Shown one piece after another: positions 22,876 to 35,236 of a stretch of DNA of 64,000 nt. Under the pieces are notes generated by a model. That model made no database searches. It had not been told where the DNA came from and worked only from the letters and a program-made list of their open reading frames with translations. The number at the start of each line of letters is the position of its first letter. Within the stretch, counting starts at the first letter, position 1. Where the stretch lies: NCBI GenBank assembly GCA_949130495.1, contig OX422213.1, positions 538,145,467-538,209,466 on the forward strand, in the 5' to 3' direction. The DNA is from Sambucus nigra (lineage: Eukaryota; Streptophyta; Magnoliopsida; Dipsacales; Adoxaceae). Made by a program: the position numbers and the translations under genes.

Positions 22876-24279
22876 GAAGTTATGTTTGCTACTGAAAAGT
22901 GGGCTAATTGTGCTCATGCAAAAAATCCCAAAGGGGAAGTTGTTAAGAAATTGGTGTTGAATGATCCGTATTTTTGCCCCACGTTGCTTTTTGTGTTAAA
23001 AGCAGTGTCCCTCTTGTTGGCGTCTTAAGGGAGGTGGATTGGGAAGAGAGACCGGCGATGGGATATATATATACGAGCTAATGGATACAGCAAAAGAAAC
23101 CATCAAATTTAATTGTGGGGGTGTTGAGAGAAATTTATGCCTATTTGGAGAAAAATTGATACGAGATGGACTCCACAACTACATCATCCTTTGCATGCAA
23201 CCGGATACTACTTGAATCCACAATTGCATCTCTAATTGTGATGAAGTTAGAGATGGACTTTATGCATGCATGGATAGAATGTTAGACTCTCGTGATCGTC
23301 TTAAAGCCAATATTCCATTGGACTTCTATGACAATCAGAAGGGAGATTTTGGGTGCCCTATGGCTAAAAAATCAAAGAATGTATCAGGCAGCGGGTAATA
23401 CTTTTTACTTTTTATTTTTTACTTCAATATTTTTAATTTACATGTTTGTAAATTTAATTGTTCTTTTTGTTTATAGCCTCGTGGTGGGCACATTTTCGGA
23501 GTAAGAGACCCGAGCTTATGAGATTTGCGATTTGAGTGCTAAGTCTTACTTGTAGTGCTTTGGGATGTGAAAGGAATTGGAGCACTTCTGCGGCGGTGAT
23601 TATTTAATATATTTGAGTGTTAAATTTTAATGCTTATACATTTGTTAACTTAAATGTTTATACATTTGTGTAGCTTTTTTATGTTAGATGCATACCAAAA
23701 AGAGGCATAAGCTTGAACACAAGAGATTGGATGCTTGGTATTCTTAAAACATAACCTCAAACTAAAGGAGAGAAGTATTAGGAGGAGAGACAAGATTGAT
23801 CCTATCATGGTTGATGAAATTGATTTGGATGATGAAAGGATCACAAAGAAAGAAGATCTTGTCCTTCCAAAGGATACTTCTTGGCTTGATGATGATGAGT
23901 TGTTCTCCGGTGATCCCATTGTTAGTTTGTCACCCAAGATGATTGATAGTGGATTAGATAGTGAAGTACCAATTGTTGATGTTGATTCGTCTCAGGTTTC
24001 AAAGAAACGTAAAGCCAGTGAAAATCCAAGTAAGTACAACTATGTTGAGCATTATGTAATTATCAATTTTTTGTTGAATTAATTTATAATTCTTATTAAA
24101 TCTTAATAGGTGGAAGTAAAGGGAAAGAAGTGAGACTGACCACCGTTGATGAAGATGTGGAGATTGAGGAGTTTGAAAGAATTGCTCCAGGGAATTTTGA
24201 TAGTGGACACTTCCCCAACATAGATATTATTGACGAAGATGATAATGATATTATGTTGGATGATGCAGACCACTTTTGA
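22876..24279 (+). pseudogene. hAT transposase pseudogene, C-terminal half
   Basis: Reads FATEKWANCAHAKNPKGEVV at about 22880, then WRKIDTRWTPQLHHPLHATG with GYYLNP, both hallmarks of plant BED-type hAT proteins. The dimerisation region follows: ELMRFAI-VLSLTCSALGC then ERNWST (about 23515-23595) and MHTKKRHKLEHKRLDAW (23690-23740). The acidic tail 23800-24029 joins by a predicted intron (donor GTAAGT at 24030, acceptor ending 24109) to a last exon ending DDADHF-stop at 24279. A TGA in LMRFAI-VLS and frame breaks show decay. Confidence 0.8.
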
Positions 24280-26105
24280 CTTAGCATTTGTTTGTCGATT
24301 TATTTTTAGGATTTCATGGGTTGGTTGTATGGATTTGTTTACTTTATTTGAGACAATGTGATGGTGTGGTGTAGATGTAGTAATTTATGAACCTATGACT
24401 TTCAAGTGATGTAGTATTTGATTTGGAATGCTTCTTTGAAGTTATTTATTTGTGTTTTTAATTATAAAATTGAAATGCTAGAATTTCTTGCTTGATGCGC
24501 CGCACGATTTACGCGATGCGCTCCCGAGACCAAAACACGACACCTTGCGCGACCACGATTTAAACACTGCTTAGAACACAAATAGCGCTAAAATCGCGCC
24601 CAATAGCACAAATAGCGCCCAAATAGAGTGTCGCGTCATCAATAACGTATGCTATTGGTGACTCGCGCAAATCTGGAACAACAACGTCGCGTTCTCGCCC
24701 TAAATCGCACAATCGCGCGCTACGTCTGATAGCGCGCATTTTAAAACATTGGGCAAATGTTGTCAATCAAACACATCCTTATATCATCATGAGATATCTC
24801 ACTAAAAAGAAAAGCTATAGCCAGTGTAAACAGCTCAAAATTCGTGTTAAGGGGCGTCAATGTCTAGACAATTAATGATAGATAAATCAATTTCAATTGA
24901 AAGCAGCTAAAGCTGTTTCGACTCTAGGTAATTGAGAACTAAGTTACTGGTTTATTATCCAAAGCATTAAATTAGAAGACTCCTAAGGAATACTAGAAAT
25001 ATGAACAAGGAGGGTTCAATAGCTCTCCTATGATTGAGGTTGACTTCTACACAAAAAATTAAAAAAAAAGTCTAATTAAGGACTTGCAGAAAATCCAGAC
25101 TATCAAATCCATCTTAGAAAAAATTCATTTTCAGATAGAGTTATCTTAAAATCAACTTCAATGCCGGACTTGTTTGGAAACAGAAGATGTCTATCTTCTC
25201 ACATTACATAGTATGTATTAATATTAAGTATAGAGATAAAATTGGAGGAAAAAAGGTTAAAATAATGAAAAAAGAACACAATACAATAGATGCAATATAG
25301 AGTATTCAACCTTGATTATATTGTGGTCTGGTGGTCCTAGAGATGAAGAGAAAAACACCACAATCCTCATTGCATAGACTTCAAACGATGAGGAAAGTAG
25401 CCTATCCTTTTATAAAACATAAGTACCACATTCCTCCACGCAATGAATCAATCAATGAAACTTATCAATTTTTAAAGGACAAAGCAAGCTAATATTCATC
25501 TTCTAAAGGCAGTGACGTGGTAACATCTGTGTTGATTACGACCTTCTCAATAGCATTCATTGTCGATGAATACTTGAAAAGATTTGACAATTGGTAAAAT
25601 AAAGCACTGGCAAAAAAAAGAAGCAAAAGGAAAGTGCACAGAAGTACTCGAAAGCAAGCAACAGCAAAAAGGTAATGATGAAAGTTCTTGGAATTTATAG
25701 AAAAGAAACAATGGATCTTGTTTCCCGCAACCACTCCGATCATGAAAATATTGAAGGTTGCCTCAATTGAAAACCCTCATAATTGCCCTTTTCTGAAACC
25801 CAAGCATTGGACATATTTTTGACACTTCAAGTAATGTTCATTTAGTTCCCTCAATCATAACATTTTGCAAGCTCGCGGGATCTTTCACACATGGGGCAAA
25901 ATAGCTGCAGTTGCTCAATGCGTGGCAGTAGATTTTCATAATTTCATTTAATTTGATAATATAATTATGGATCATCATGACTGCAAATATTGAGAACCAT
26001 TTTCATCCCTGTCACACGGCCATGCGCATAGAAGGCAAATGATATTTTTTTTATAAGTAGAAAGCAAATGTTATATATAGTATTTATAATATTTTTAATA
26101 GATTA
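24280..26105. other. No gene recognised; CpG-rich patch at 24485-24755
   Basis: Mostly AT-rich, without coding frames I can support. A patch at 24485-24755 is unusually rich in GCGC/CGCG words in an AT-rich setting, with TTTAAACACTG at about 24560 and TTTTAAAACATTG at about 24740. Such TTTTAAAAC-type ends occur in plant MITEs, but both face the same way, so I do not define an element. Confidence 0.4.
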
Positions 26106-26333
26106 TTTGTGTTTAGTCCTATTTGGGTAGTTTTATAGGCCCTCATCCAAATATTCTCTTTTTGTCATTAGTCCTATAACTGCTCAAAAGGAGATTATCA
26201 TGAAGTGTGGTGATAATGACACGTGTCCCATGAAATGTTTAACCACCACTTAATAGGACCAACAACCAAAAATAAAAAAGTATGGGATTGGATGCAACAT
26301 TATCATCCCACATGGGACTAAATACCTGTGATC
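26106..26333. mobile_element. MULE-type MITE, relative of 34983-35236
   Basis: Contains GTGTTTAGTCCTATTTGGG at the left and CATGGGACTAAATACC at the right, with internal GACACGTGTCCCATG. The same landmarks (TTTAGTC, ACTTGTCCCAT, ACTCCCATG/CATGGGA and GGACTAAATAC) occur in the better-bounded MITE at 34983-35236. Exact ends and a target duplication are not clear here. Confidence 0.5.
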
Positions 26334-26577
26334 CAAATTTTTATGCTATGTAGCACAAAAATCAAGTTGCGTGTACCGATCAAATGACATCTTTGACTAG
26401 ACGACAAGAGTGCCCTAGAGCGAACTCCAAAGATCCACATATTATCATTTTCTGGTTAGGTGCAATCGGATGTGGTGAGTGTCGCGACTGTTAGGCTCAC
26501 ATCAAGTATAAACTCCACAACATGCTGTGGGCTGCTGCCCATCATCATGTAATCTTGGCCTCTTGGGTAAGGCGAGA

Positions 26578-26889
26578 AAGGGGTGACAATGACCTGTTAA
26601 CACAACACGAAATGCACCTAAAATAAATTGGGTTTATTTAACAGAGTTGCGTAATTAATACGTTGAACCACTAAATTAGCTTAAAAATGAGTTGACACAA
26701 ACCCACTGTACACGACCCAGAGAGACACGAACCCACTGTACACGACCCAGAGAGACACGAACCCTTACATGACCCATTTGTCGCTACAAAGGGCTCTACA
26801 AACCCAAATTCGCTGTCCATTAGAACCAGTGTATGAAATTGCGCCGCAACACAAAATATTGCGAGCAAAATTGGGTTTTCCCCCTAAAA
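26578..26889. mobile_element. Possible hAT-like non-autonomous element with internal tandem duplication
   Basis: Starts AAAGGGGTGACAATG and ends near TTTTCCCCCTAAA, loosely inverted GGGGTGA-type termini like those of 5044-5490, and shares its ACACGA-rich interior. A ~30-bp unit containing ACCCACTGTACACGACCCAG is present twice in tandem (about 26700-26760). No convincing target duplication was found, so boundaries are tentative. Confidence 0.4.
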
Positions 26890-27089
26890 CGCCTTGTAGC
26901 ACACCTGTTAGTGTGACGTTCGTGTTTTGCGTGCGGGAAGTGATGACGTGACACGAAACACGTGCGTGAAATGAGCAAAAAAAGGCAATGAGCGCACAAT
27001 GTGTGATTTTCTTTTTAAACAGCCTCGGCCCTTTATGGCGTCGTTTTGAAGGGGGCCAGACAAAAAATGACACCGGTTTATTCATCCAT

Positions 27090-27240
27090 AATCCCTCTAT
27101 CCCACTCTGCAGCCTCTCTCTCTTTCTCTGTGCTCCCCACCCCCACCCCACCAAGATTGAACTCATCTCAGCTCTAGGGTTTCAAATCAAAGCCAACTTC
27201 GAATCCACAAGATAGAGGAATTGAGAGTCAAGATCGAAGA
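27090..27240 (+). promoter_or_regulatory. Leader-like sequence upstream of hAT fragment
   Basis: A CT-rich tract, CTCTCTCTCTTTCTCTGTGC, followed by CTCAGCTCTAGGGTTTCAAA looks like a plant 5' leader. A possible intron would end at the acceptor TTTCAATTTCAG (27450), 23 bp before the ATG of the hAT fragment. Inference from composition only. Confidence 0.35.
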
Positions 27241-27472
27241 AGGAAATCGCAGCAGGCATGGAATTGCAGCTCTAGAGTTTTATCTGTTGTTTCCGCTAAT
27301 CTCAGCCCTAGTTCGATCGTTTTGTTGATTGTTAATAATTCCTTAAATTATTTTACCTAAACCTTGGTTGATTATTAGTATTCTAGGCTGCATAAATAAA
27401 TTTATATTCTGTTTTATGCTGTTACAAATTAATTTTTTGTTTCAATTTCAGATTTTGCTAACATTCAACATC

Positions 27473-27935
27473 ATGCCTAACAAAGATTTTGGCTGTAAAT
27501 AAGCATTCCAAGAGGAGGGAGAAAAGTGTGTTAGGTGTAAAATTTGTGACCACAAGTTGAGTCGGGGTATATCTAAGCTCAAAGACCACTTAGCGCATAC
27601 CCACAATGGTTTTTAACTGGGAAAGAGGTCCCACAAAAGGTCAAAGCTAAATGTTTAGCGGGCTTAAACATAACTAGCAAGTAAAAACTAAACAAGATAG
27701 TTTAGTTACGTGAGTCTGGCGCTTGTCCAGCAGCGGTTCGACTTATATGGTTGAGGAAGACACACCAAGTATTGCAGTTGGTAGCAATCCATCTAGTGAT
27801 CCGATGGATAAATTTGTCAATTCCAAAGTAAGGTAAACTACACTCAACTCGGCATATAAAAAAGAGGAGAGAAATGATGATCGTCGTAAGGTGGGCAGCT
27901 CTTGGTATTCTACTGCCACCCCTGTTGTACACGTG
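27473..27935 (+). pseudogene. hAT transposase pseudogene, BED zinc finger N-terminus
   Basis: From ATG 27473 reads MPNKDFGCK-stop, then CKICDHKLSRGISKLKDHLA with HTH, a BED finger (C-x2-C ... H-x4-H). GKEVPQKVKAKCLAGLN follows in another frame. Near 27790-27900 reads SSDPMDKFVNSKVR and TTLNSAYKKEERND, the stretch after the BED finger in plant hAT proteins. Stops and frameshifts make it a pseudogene. It ends where LINE sequence begins. Confidence 0.7.
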
Positions 27936-28039
27936 TTATTAGTCATTAAGGGAGGAGGGAATTTCTGTAGTATTTGTAGATTAAAGAAAATTATTGGATG
28001 AAATCGAATGTAAAATTAACATTCTATTTTGATATTTTG

Positions 28040-28987
28040 GAAAGGGAACTTCAATTGTGCAGTGGTTGATGAAATGCTGCAGCAGATTTCAATTAATAGT
28101 AAACACCCTTAGCCCAAGGATGACATTATTGTGACTTTTGTGTATGCTAAATGTGATAGAAAGGAAAGGGAAACTTTATGGTTGGAACTCGTCCAAATTT
28201 CAAATTCTATTTCGTCTCCGTGGATGGTGAGGGGAGACTTTAATGTGGTTCTTTCACAAGAGGAAAAGTTAGATGGTAATAATATAAATATCGCAGCGGC
28301 AAACAAAATTTGAGGCTATTTCAGAATGTGACCGTTTTGAAGTCATATTTCAAGGAGCAAGTATACGTAGTGCAATGATAGAAGAGGTAAGGCTCGGATT
28401 TGGTTAGGCTTAACAGAATTTTTGTCAACCATTTATGGTTGAATAATTCATAGAAAAATGGAATTCAACACCTTCATAAGGTGCAGTCGGTTCACGCTCC
28501 TTTCAAATTCTCCTTGTCCAATAAGCTGGACTCCATTCATAAGCCATTTCGTTTCATATATTTGTGGTGTGAACATCACAAGCTTGTTGATATAGTTTAA
28601 AATTGTTGAAATGCCCCGTGTTATGGTAATCCAATGAGAGTTTTAACCGAGAATTTAGACGTTTGGAAAAAGGAGCTGAAAACTGGAATAAAGCTATGTT
28701 TGGGAACATTTTTTCTAGGGTGAAGGAGGCTGAAAATGAGGTGAAACTCTTGGAGATTAAACAAGGGACTGATAGTAGCCCGCCTATGAAGGAAGCTCTT
28801 AGTAAAGCCACTGCCAATCTGAATTTTTGATTGTCATGCGAAGAATTTTTTTAGAAACAAAAGTCCAAATATAAGTGATTGGAAGAAGGCGATCGGAACA
28901 CTCAATTTATTCACGCCAGCACCAAGGGTAGACACCAAAGAGCCTATGGCACAAAATTAAAAGGAAAGACGGGTTTGGATTCAAGGT
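28040..28987 (+). pseudogene. L1-type LINE ORF2, part 1: endonuclease and spacer
   Basis: TFVYAKCDRKERETLW and SPWMVRGDFNVVLSQEEK (28130-28270) are endonuclease motifs of plant L1-type ORF2. Further on, GNPMRVLTEKFRRLEKG, WNKAMFGNI and LEEGDRNTQFIHASTKGRHQ (28880-28930) mark the segment before RT. Many stops and frame changes. The frame is cut at 28992 by an LTR element and resumes at 32569. Confidence 0.78.
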
Positions 28988-28992
28988 CATTC

Positions 28993-29407
28993 TGATGTAA
29001 ATCTACAAATGCGGAAGCGTTATTATTACACTACATAACAACTATTATCTACACAACAAATAAAACAACAATAACAACAACAAATAAATCTAAACTAATG
29101 AAATGGGTTTCTTTCTCTCTCTATTTTCAATTCTCAATATTCAAGGTGTGATTACAAATGAGAGCCAAGGGCCTATTTATAGGAGAGGTTAGCTTGCTAA
29201 TCAAGCTAAGACCCAAAAAGACGAAAAATGACAACTAATAACTAAAAATGACTCATTAGTCCCAAACATGCTTGGAGACTAATTAAAGACCAAAAATAAA
29301 CGAAAATAACAATAATACCCTAAAATAAAAATGGAAAAAAAAAAAGATAGTCTTCTCCCGGGAGCACAACCACACATCACGTGTCGCTATATATTCCATA
29401 CACATCA
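28993..29407 (-). repeat. Left terminal LTR, minus orientation
   Basis: On the minus strand it starts TGATGTGTATGGAATATATA just after the polypurine-type stretch and ends GTAGATTTACATCA at 28993. It carries CTCCTATAAATAGG as a TATA-like box. It is longer (415 bp) than the right LTR and clearly diverged from it. Confidence 0.65.
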
Positions 29408-30561
29408 TTCTTCTCGTTTTCAAAAAAAGCTCGTCCTCGAGCTTGGAGGGTGAATCATCAATGCCATATGATATGAACCAAGAAAAGCTTCGGACCTCAA
29501 TTAAAAGCAACAAAAAGTGGGCAACTCATCTGGAATTAGTCCCATGCGAATGAACCTCAACAAAAATGGGTCTAATAAACACAAACACCGGCGATATCCC
29601 TCTACGAAATCCGAGCAACCAAAAACTGACGGCCATACACGCCTTCTCGACACCACAAATACATGATTGCAACTTGGAGTGGTGGACCCTTGATTCTGAC
29701 TGAACGGGAACTCCGGCGACCGCACCTTCGCGAGTACGATGGGGAAACAAGTGGACTGAAGGCGGCGACATTCCGTAAAGCCGGACCCAAAATGACAAAT
29801 AGTTGGAAAATGGATCCCAAGTGGGAAGCATTTTTCATGAAAGTCATTTGTTGTGCAACAAAAAGGCCCTAAGACCAATCTTGACCGAATTTGAGGTCAA
29901 ATAGAGGGTGGGGGATTGGATCGTAGTAGGGAAGCACATTTTTGTCGATTTTGATTATGGTTAGGCATAAATGAGTAGAGGAAAGGGGGAAAATAGGGTT
30001 AAAAGGGGGTGGGGCTATTTGGGTTGGGAAAAAGAGAGTTAGGGTTTGGTATTTATGGATTTGGAAGGGTATCGGGTCAGATCGGGTGTAGGCGGGTCTG
30101 GATCGGTGTTTAGGGTGGATCTGGGCCGAGGTAGTGGAGGAATGGGGTTGACCGACACTAGGGTCAGCCTGTTGCGGTTGCCGACCACCGTTGGGGCCAA
30201 ACCCTAGTTGTTCGGCGCCAAAATAGGTGGGAGAAGGCTCGTCGGCCACCTAGGGTGTGGTCTGGCCCCGGTGGCAGGGATTTGGGTCGTGTTTTGAGGG
30301 GTTAAGATGGCGGCGGCCGTCGACCTAGATTTTGCAGAGTTCCAGTAGATTCTAGATCAGTTTCGAGCTAGGGAAGGCAGATTACGGCCTGGAGTTGGCA
30401 GGGTGGTGGTATCGCCTAAAGCGGAATGGGAGTTGGGGGGTAGATCGGCGGTTGGGGAGGGATTCGACACCGGAAAGAGGGCCTCGAAGTTGGCCGATGG
30501 TCGATGGCAGTAGGGAAAGGAGAAAGGGCTGCTGGGGTGGCCGGAATAGGGTAGGGGATTT

Positions 30562-30606
30562 CTAGGGTTAGGGTTTCTTGGGTTAGGGTTAGGGTTAGGG
30601 TTAGGA
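30562..30606. repeat. Short telomere-like TTAGGG tract
   Basis: Four to five TTAGGG units, partly interrupted, inside the LTR element. Plant telomeres are normally TTTAGGG, so this is more likely a simple repeat than telomeric DNA. Confidence 0.6.
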
Positions 30607-30887
30607 TTAAGGTTGGGCGAAAGTAGGAGATGATGTTTTATTTGTACGAGGTGGTGGTTGTGTGGCGGCGATGGGAGATGGAGGTGAAGGAAGATGGTGA
30701 TGGAGGGTGGAGAAGGCTAAAAGGGTTTGTATCGCCCCTTTTAACGGTGATGTAATTTAGGGTTTCCATCCACCCGATTCCCATTTGGACATTTATCAAT
30801 CTACCGATTGAAGGGTTGCCGGAATTGGAATCACAACTCGTTATCCGCTTCACGCACCATGGCAAACACCCAGAACAAACGCAGCTC

Positions 30888-30899
30888 TGATACCAATTT
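30888..30899 (-). other. Primer-binding-like site on minus strand
   Basis: GCTCTGATACCA on the plus strand is the exact complement of TGGTATCAGAGC, the initiator Met tRNA PBS. A second, partial copy (GGTGGTATCAAAT on the minus strand) is adjacent. It supports a minus orientation for the left half, but no LTR was recognised directly upstream of it. Confidence 0.6.
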
Positions 30900-32245
30900 G
30901 ATACCACCAACAGGGCAAATCTGACCCAAATCCACTTCAACGATCAAGATCCGGCATAAAAAGACCCGATCCAGTGGATAAAACCCTAGGGGCCAATTCC
31001 AACTCAGGTACACTGCCCCGACCAGCCGTCAACCACCAAATCCAACCCCACAGCCTTCCACCGATAGCCGGATTCAACCCAAAACACCGGACGCCAACCA
31101 AACAGCCGCATCAAGGGCCGAAAAGATCTACCCTAGCCACCAAAGCACCTCTACCCATGCTTTCACAACCATTTCCACCCCTTTACTACAAAAAAAAAAA
31201 GTGTCTTATCAAACCCTAGCCCATCCACCACCTGCCCGGAGGCGGGCCGAAAGCCACGGCAGAGGTAGTCGACCACCAGCCCCCAATTTTGGAACAATTC
31301 CGGCAATAGAAAGAAGCCCTACTGTGAAAGATCCAGCCGGCAGAACCCCAGCCCTCTCGCCCCATCGCCGGACTACCATACAAGTGGTCGACAAAGGCCT
31401 TGTTGCCGCCGCACTCTTATCTGAAGGCATTCAATCCCCGATCTACTCCACCAGTCAACGACAGGCTCCGATCAAGTCTTCCGACCTCTTTCCGGTGTTA
31501 ACTAGTCCCGGTCGACCCCCAATTTCCATCTACAAGGCAGTTCTGACACCGAACAAGACAGCCGACCAAAATCCGGTAACAAATATCGTCGTCCCAGTGG
31601 TGGAAACTGTCGGGCAATGTCTCCAACCTCAACCCCATGGCCGGACCACCCAAACGGTGGCCGACAGCACTTTTTCTTGCCGAGAACCGCTAGGGTTTTG
31701 TCCCCCATATGGCCAAGGACCTCTAAAGACAACCCTAACACCACTACATACCCTCTCTTCTTCAGATCCATTCAAGAACACACCACCACATTTGAAATCC
31801 TAAGTCAACACACCCCCACCCTCAAGGATTACCAAGAACCACCCAAGATACCCCTATACCCTTCGTGGAACCTTCCAACAAATTCAAGAACTAGGGTTTG
31901 ACCGCCAAAACATGATTTTTGACCCGAGTGGAAGCTATTTTTGATGGTTGACATAAGAGGCAAGAGGAAGATGATGGATCTTGAAGCAAGAATTGAAGAA
32001 TGGCCTCTTCCTCAAATTTTCCAAAATTACTTTTGGCCCCACAAGTTTTTGCCTCTCTTTCACACATTTTAGGAGTTTTTCCCGTGATTCTCCAATTTTG
32101 AAGATACAATTTGGGCCCTCCCATATATTTGACGAAATTATTTTGGGACCCCATAAATTTTGTCTTCTCAGCCCCATATTTTGAAGATTTTGTGCATCCT
32201 CAACTTTCAAAGCTCAAGGACGAGCTTTTTCAAAGATAAGGAGAA

Positions 32246-32563
32246 TGATGTGAATGGAGAATCTTGAGGATATTTTCGTCAATTTTAGGATTTTATAGTA
32301 TTTTTGTTGTTTTCTTTTATTTTGTTAATTGGTTGTATTTTCCTTTTGTTTGTTTGTTTAGTATTTAAAGGTGGGAAGGAGAAGTGGCATCTAGGGGCAT
32401 ACTTGTAATTAGTTCAATAGCTTAGAGCCCAAACTACTTCCCACCTATAAATACCCCATTTGTAGCCTCATTTGAGGTATTTTATATTTTGGAGAGTTTA
32501 GTGATTGAGGGTTGAAGTGTGTAATGTCTTCCTCTTATTACCCATTTGAAGCCATTTACGTCA
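32246..32563 (+). repeat. Right terminal LTR, plus orientation
   Basis: 318 bp starting TGATGTGAATGGAGAATC directly after GATAAGGAGAA and ending CCATTTACGTCA before the CATTC duplication. It has CCCACCTATAAATACCCC as a TATA-like box. Its reverse complement resembles the left end of the element. Confidence 0.7.
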
Positions 32564-32568
32564 CATTC

Positions 32569-34982
32569 GCTATGAACTAACTTCAAGAGATCCTCTCGGT
32601 TGATCGCCTCGATGTTAATATTGACTTGGAAATGATTTCGGCGCTTGTCCGTGATGAGAATAATAGTCTCCTCTCAGTTGTCCCAGAAGATGATGAGATT
32701 AAAGACGTTATTTTCAGCATGAATGATGCAGCAGCGGTAGACGGCTTTACGGATCAATTCTTCGGACATTGTTGGGAGAAAGTTAAAAGTGACCTTATAT
32801 CAACTTTTCAAAGCTTCTTCCTTGGATGTGAGTTATCAAAGGCAATTTCTAGCACACTCATTGTCCTCCTTCCAAAGGTCAAAGCCCCTAGCAGTTGGAG
32901 AGAATTCAGAACGATTAGTTTATATCCGGTGGTCAACAAATGTATCACTAAACTATTGTCGGGCAGACTTAGGAACATCCTTCCGGGAATTGTATCAAGG
33001 GAAGAATGCGTTTTTGTTAAGGAGAGAAACATTAGCGACAATATCTTACTTGGCCAAGAAATGGCTACCTATATTTGCCTATATTGATAAGAAAGCGCAA
33101 GGTGGAATTGTCATCTTCAAACTTGAATTGGCAGGCCTATGACCGCATTTCATTGTTTTTCTTAATCAAAGTGCTGTGCAAATTCGTTTCGAAGACTTGG
33201 ATTTTCTATCCAATAATTGGTTATCCATTCTTATTAATGGTGAGATGTGTGGATTCTTCAAATCGCCAAGACGATTATGCCAAGCGGATCCTATATCCCG
33301 ATTAATTTTTATTATTGCGAATGTAGTCCTTAGCCATGGTATCAGCGTGTTTTTTTTAAAAAAAAATTGATAACTTCTTTTAGCACCACAAGGAGATGTC
33401 CTCTTGTTACTCACCTCGCCTACGCTGATGATTTGCTCATTTTAGCTAATGGGAAGATGAATTCGATGAGAAATCTTTTAAAGGCCTAAAATCGTATGAA
33501 AAGGTGTCCGACGAATTGGTGAAACCCTCTAAATCCTGTTTTTTCCTTGGGAATCGCCCTCCCCCTCCAGAATCAACGTTATTCAATCCTTAACCAACTT
33601 TTCCTACAAAACAACTCCCTCCTCTTACCTTGGGTGCCCTATTTTCTCCACGGGGAAATCGATTTCTCGGTTTGAGAACATTTCATACAAAATCAAAGGC
33701 CGCATTGAGGGGTGGAAATCTAAACTATTCTCAACCGGGGGTAGACTAATTCATATTTTGGCTAATTTTTGGTAGGGTGAACCGGAATTTGGGTTACGCA
33801 AACAATGGGTTTCATGGGAGAAGTGCTGCCTCCCAACGATGGAAGGAGGGCTAGGGGTGAGCGATCTTCGTGATGTGGTCTAGGCCTTCTCTATGGAATT
33901 GTGGTTCCGGTTTAGGCAACGCAAGTCCCGCTCGGGCTCCGCGTTTCAAGTTCATTATCCTAACCGGAACTACATGAAAGCACACTTTAAAAGGTACGGA
34001 ACTATTGAGAAGTGGGGAACAAGCGGTTCGGAATGGAACCGGATAGAAGTAGTCATTTTGGGCAGATTTTCTTCACTGTATATATTGCACTGCGGAGAAT
34101 CCTGCTATTGTCCCGATAAAGGCTACGAACTCGGTGATATGGAAACGGATGTGGAGAGCTGGAAATTTTGTTGAGGACAACAGTATATGGAAATTGGGGG
34201 AAGGGAAGATTGATGTGTTATACTATAATTGGATGGGTAAATTACCTTTAATGTACATTTTGCAAATTAATAGATACCCTTATATGCTGATAGCGGAGTT
34301 GCGGACTAAAGGATTAAATTGGAATATTAACAAGGTGATGGAGGTGTTTGAAGAGGGTGTATATGAGATGATCTCGAGGTTTGACAATGAGTTTTTGATA
34401 GAAAAAGACCATCTACTATGATGCCCCAGCAGCTCCGGAAATTTTCAACGAAATCAGTGTTGGAAATTGGTAGGCGGCAAGGTACACCTTCAGTTTTCTG
34501 GTCTAACATTTTGCATGTAAATATTCCTGCAAGGTCTCGATTTTAATGTGGAGAGCAGTGCATTGGAAATTACCGGTGGACGACGTGATTAATAAAAAAA
34601 GCTATTCAGTTGGCGTCTAAATGTAATTGTTGTGTTCGATTTCCTAACCAAGAGTCTATAAGGCACCTATTGATTTTGGGCGAAACTGCCCAGATGGTTT
34701 GGTTGTTTTCCTATAATATGTTTGGATGTGGAAATTGCAAAAACTCTGTCATGCAGATTCTCCCCATCGCCGTTTGTTGAAAAAATTGGTATGCCAGAAA
34801 TCAAAGTAGATATAATGATAACTCCATCACAGTTGATTGCAACATTAAAAATATTTCAAAATTTGTGAGTGACTGGTGCAGATTGGGCAACGTGAAATGG
34901 CATGGTATATACCCAACAAATGCAGATTTTTTCAATTTGCAAGTGAAAGAATGTTGATCAGAAAAATTGGGCCTGATTAAAT
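32569..34982 (+). pseudogene. L1-type LINE ORF2, part 2: reverse transcriptase and zinc-finger region
   Basis: RT motifs run in order: FSMNDAAAVDGFTDQFFGHC (32715-32770), STLIVLLPKVKAPSSWREFR, ISLYPVVNKCITKLLSGRLR (32915-32975), GFFKSPRRLCQADPISRLIF (the QGDPLSP equivalent, damaged) and HLAYADDLLILANG (33412-33452, the catalytic YADD). Near 34600-34720, ASKCNCCVRFPNQESIRHLL matches the zf-RVT finger. Numerous frameshifts. It is cut at 34982 by a MITE. Confidence 0.8.
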
Positions 34983-35236
34983 AGGTTTTTTTGCTTTAGT
35001 CTCATCTATAAATATGTATTTAGGCTCCACTCCCATGTGTTTTTAAAATTGTAAAAAGTCTCATAACCACCCAAAACCGCCTATAACTTCCCTGTAACTA
35101 CCCATCCTTGTAACTACCCATCCTTCTTTTTGTAGACAATGACACTTGTCCCATACGACCAACAACTAAAAAAATAAAAACATGGGAGTGGTGACAAATA
35201 AATCATTATAAATAGGACTAAATACTTAAGATCCCC
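34983..35236. mobile_element. MULE-type MITE with 9-bp target duplication
   Basis: 254 bp flanked by TGATTAAAT on both sides (34974-34982 and 35237-35245), a 9-bp duplication typical of Mutator-like insertions. The ends are long imperfect inverted repeats: the left has TTTAGTCTCATCTATAAATA ... CCACTCCCATG, and the right reads the same pattern in reverse. Removing it rejoins the LINE sequence. Confidence 0.8.

Larger units (their letters stand above)
28993..32563. mobile_element. LTR element with oppositely oriented terminal LTRs (palindrome-like)
   Basis: Bounded by a perfect 5-bp duplication CATTC (28988-28992 and 32564-32568). The left terminus TGATGTAAAT and right terminus ATTTACGTCA are inverted. 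Each end carries an LTR preceded on its inner side by the same polypurine-type signal: GGACGAGCTTTTTCAAAG..AAGGAGAA at the right (plus) and GGACGAGCTTTTTTTGAAAA on the minus strand at the left. Both LTRs keep a CCTATAAATA box in their own direction. A minus-strand PBS lies near 30888. The GC-rich interior has no recognised protein. It looks like a single insertion formed from two inverted 3' halves. Confidence 0.65.

Noticed and set aside
30562..30606. Interstitial telomere
   Set aside because: The unit is TTAGGG rather than plant TTTAGGG, only a few copies long, and internal to an LTR element.
31201..31803. 200-codon proline-rich plus-strand open frame in the inverted-LTR element
   Set aside because: GC-rich, low-complexity, overlaps other open frames on both strands and has no recognisable domain; more likely chance openness than a gene.
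32626..33142. Two overlapping plus-strand open frames as separate genes
   Set aside because: One is the LINE reverse transcriptase; the other is a shadow in another frame that is partly used after a frameshift.
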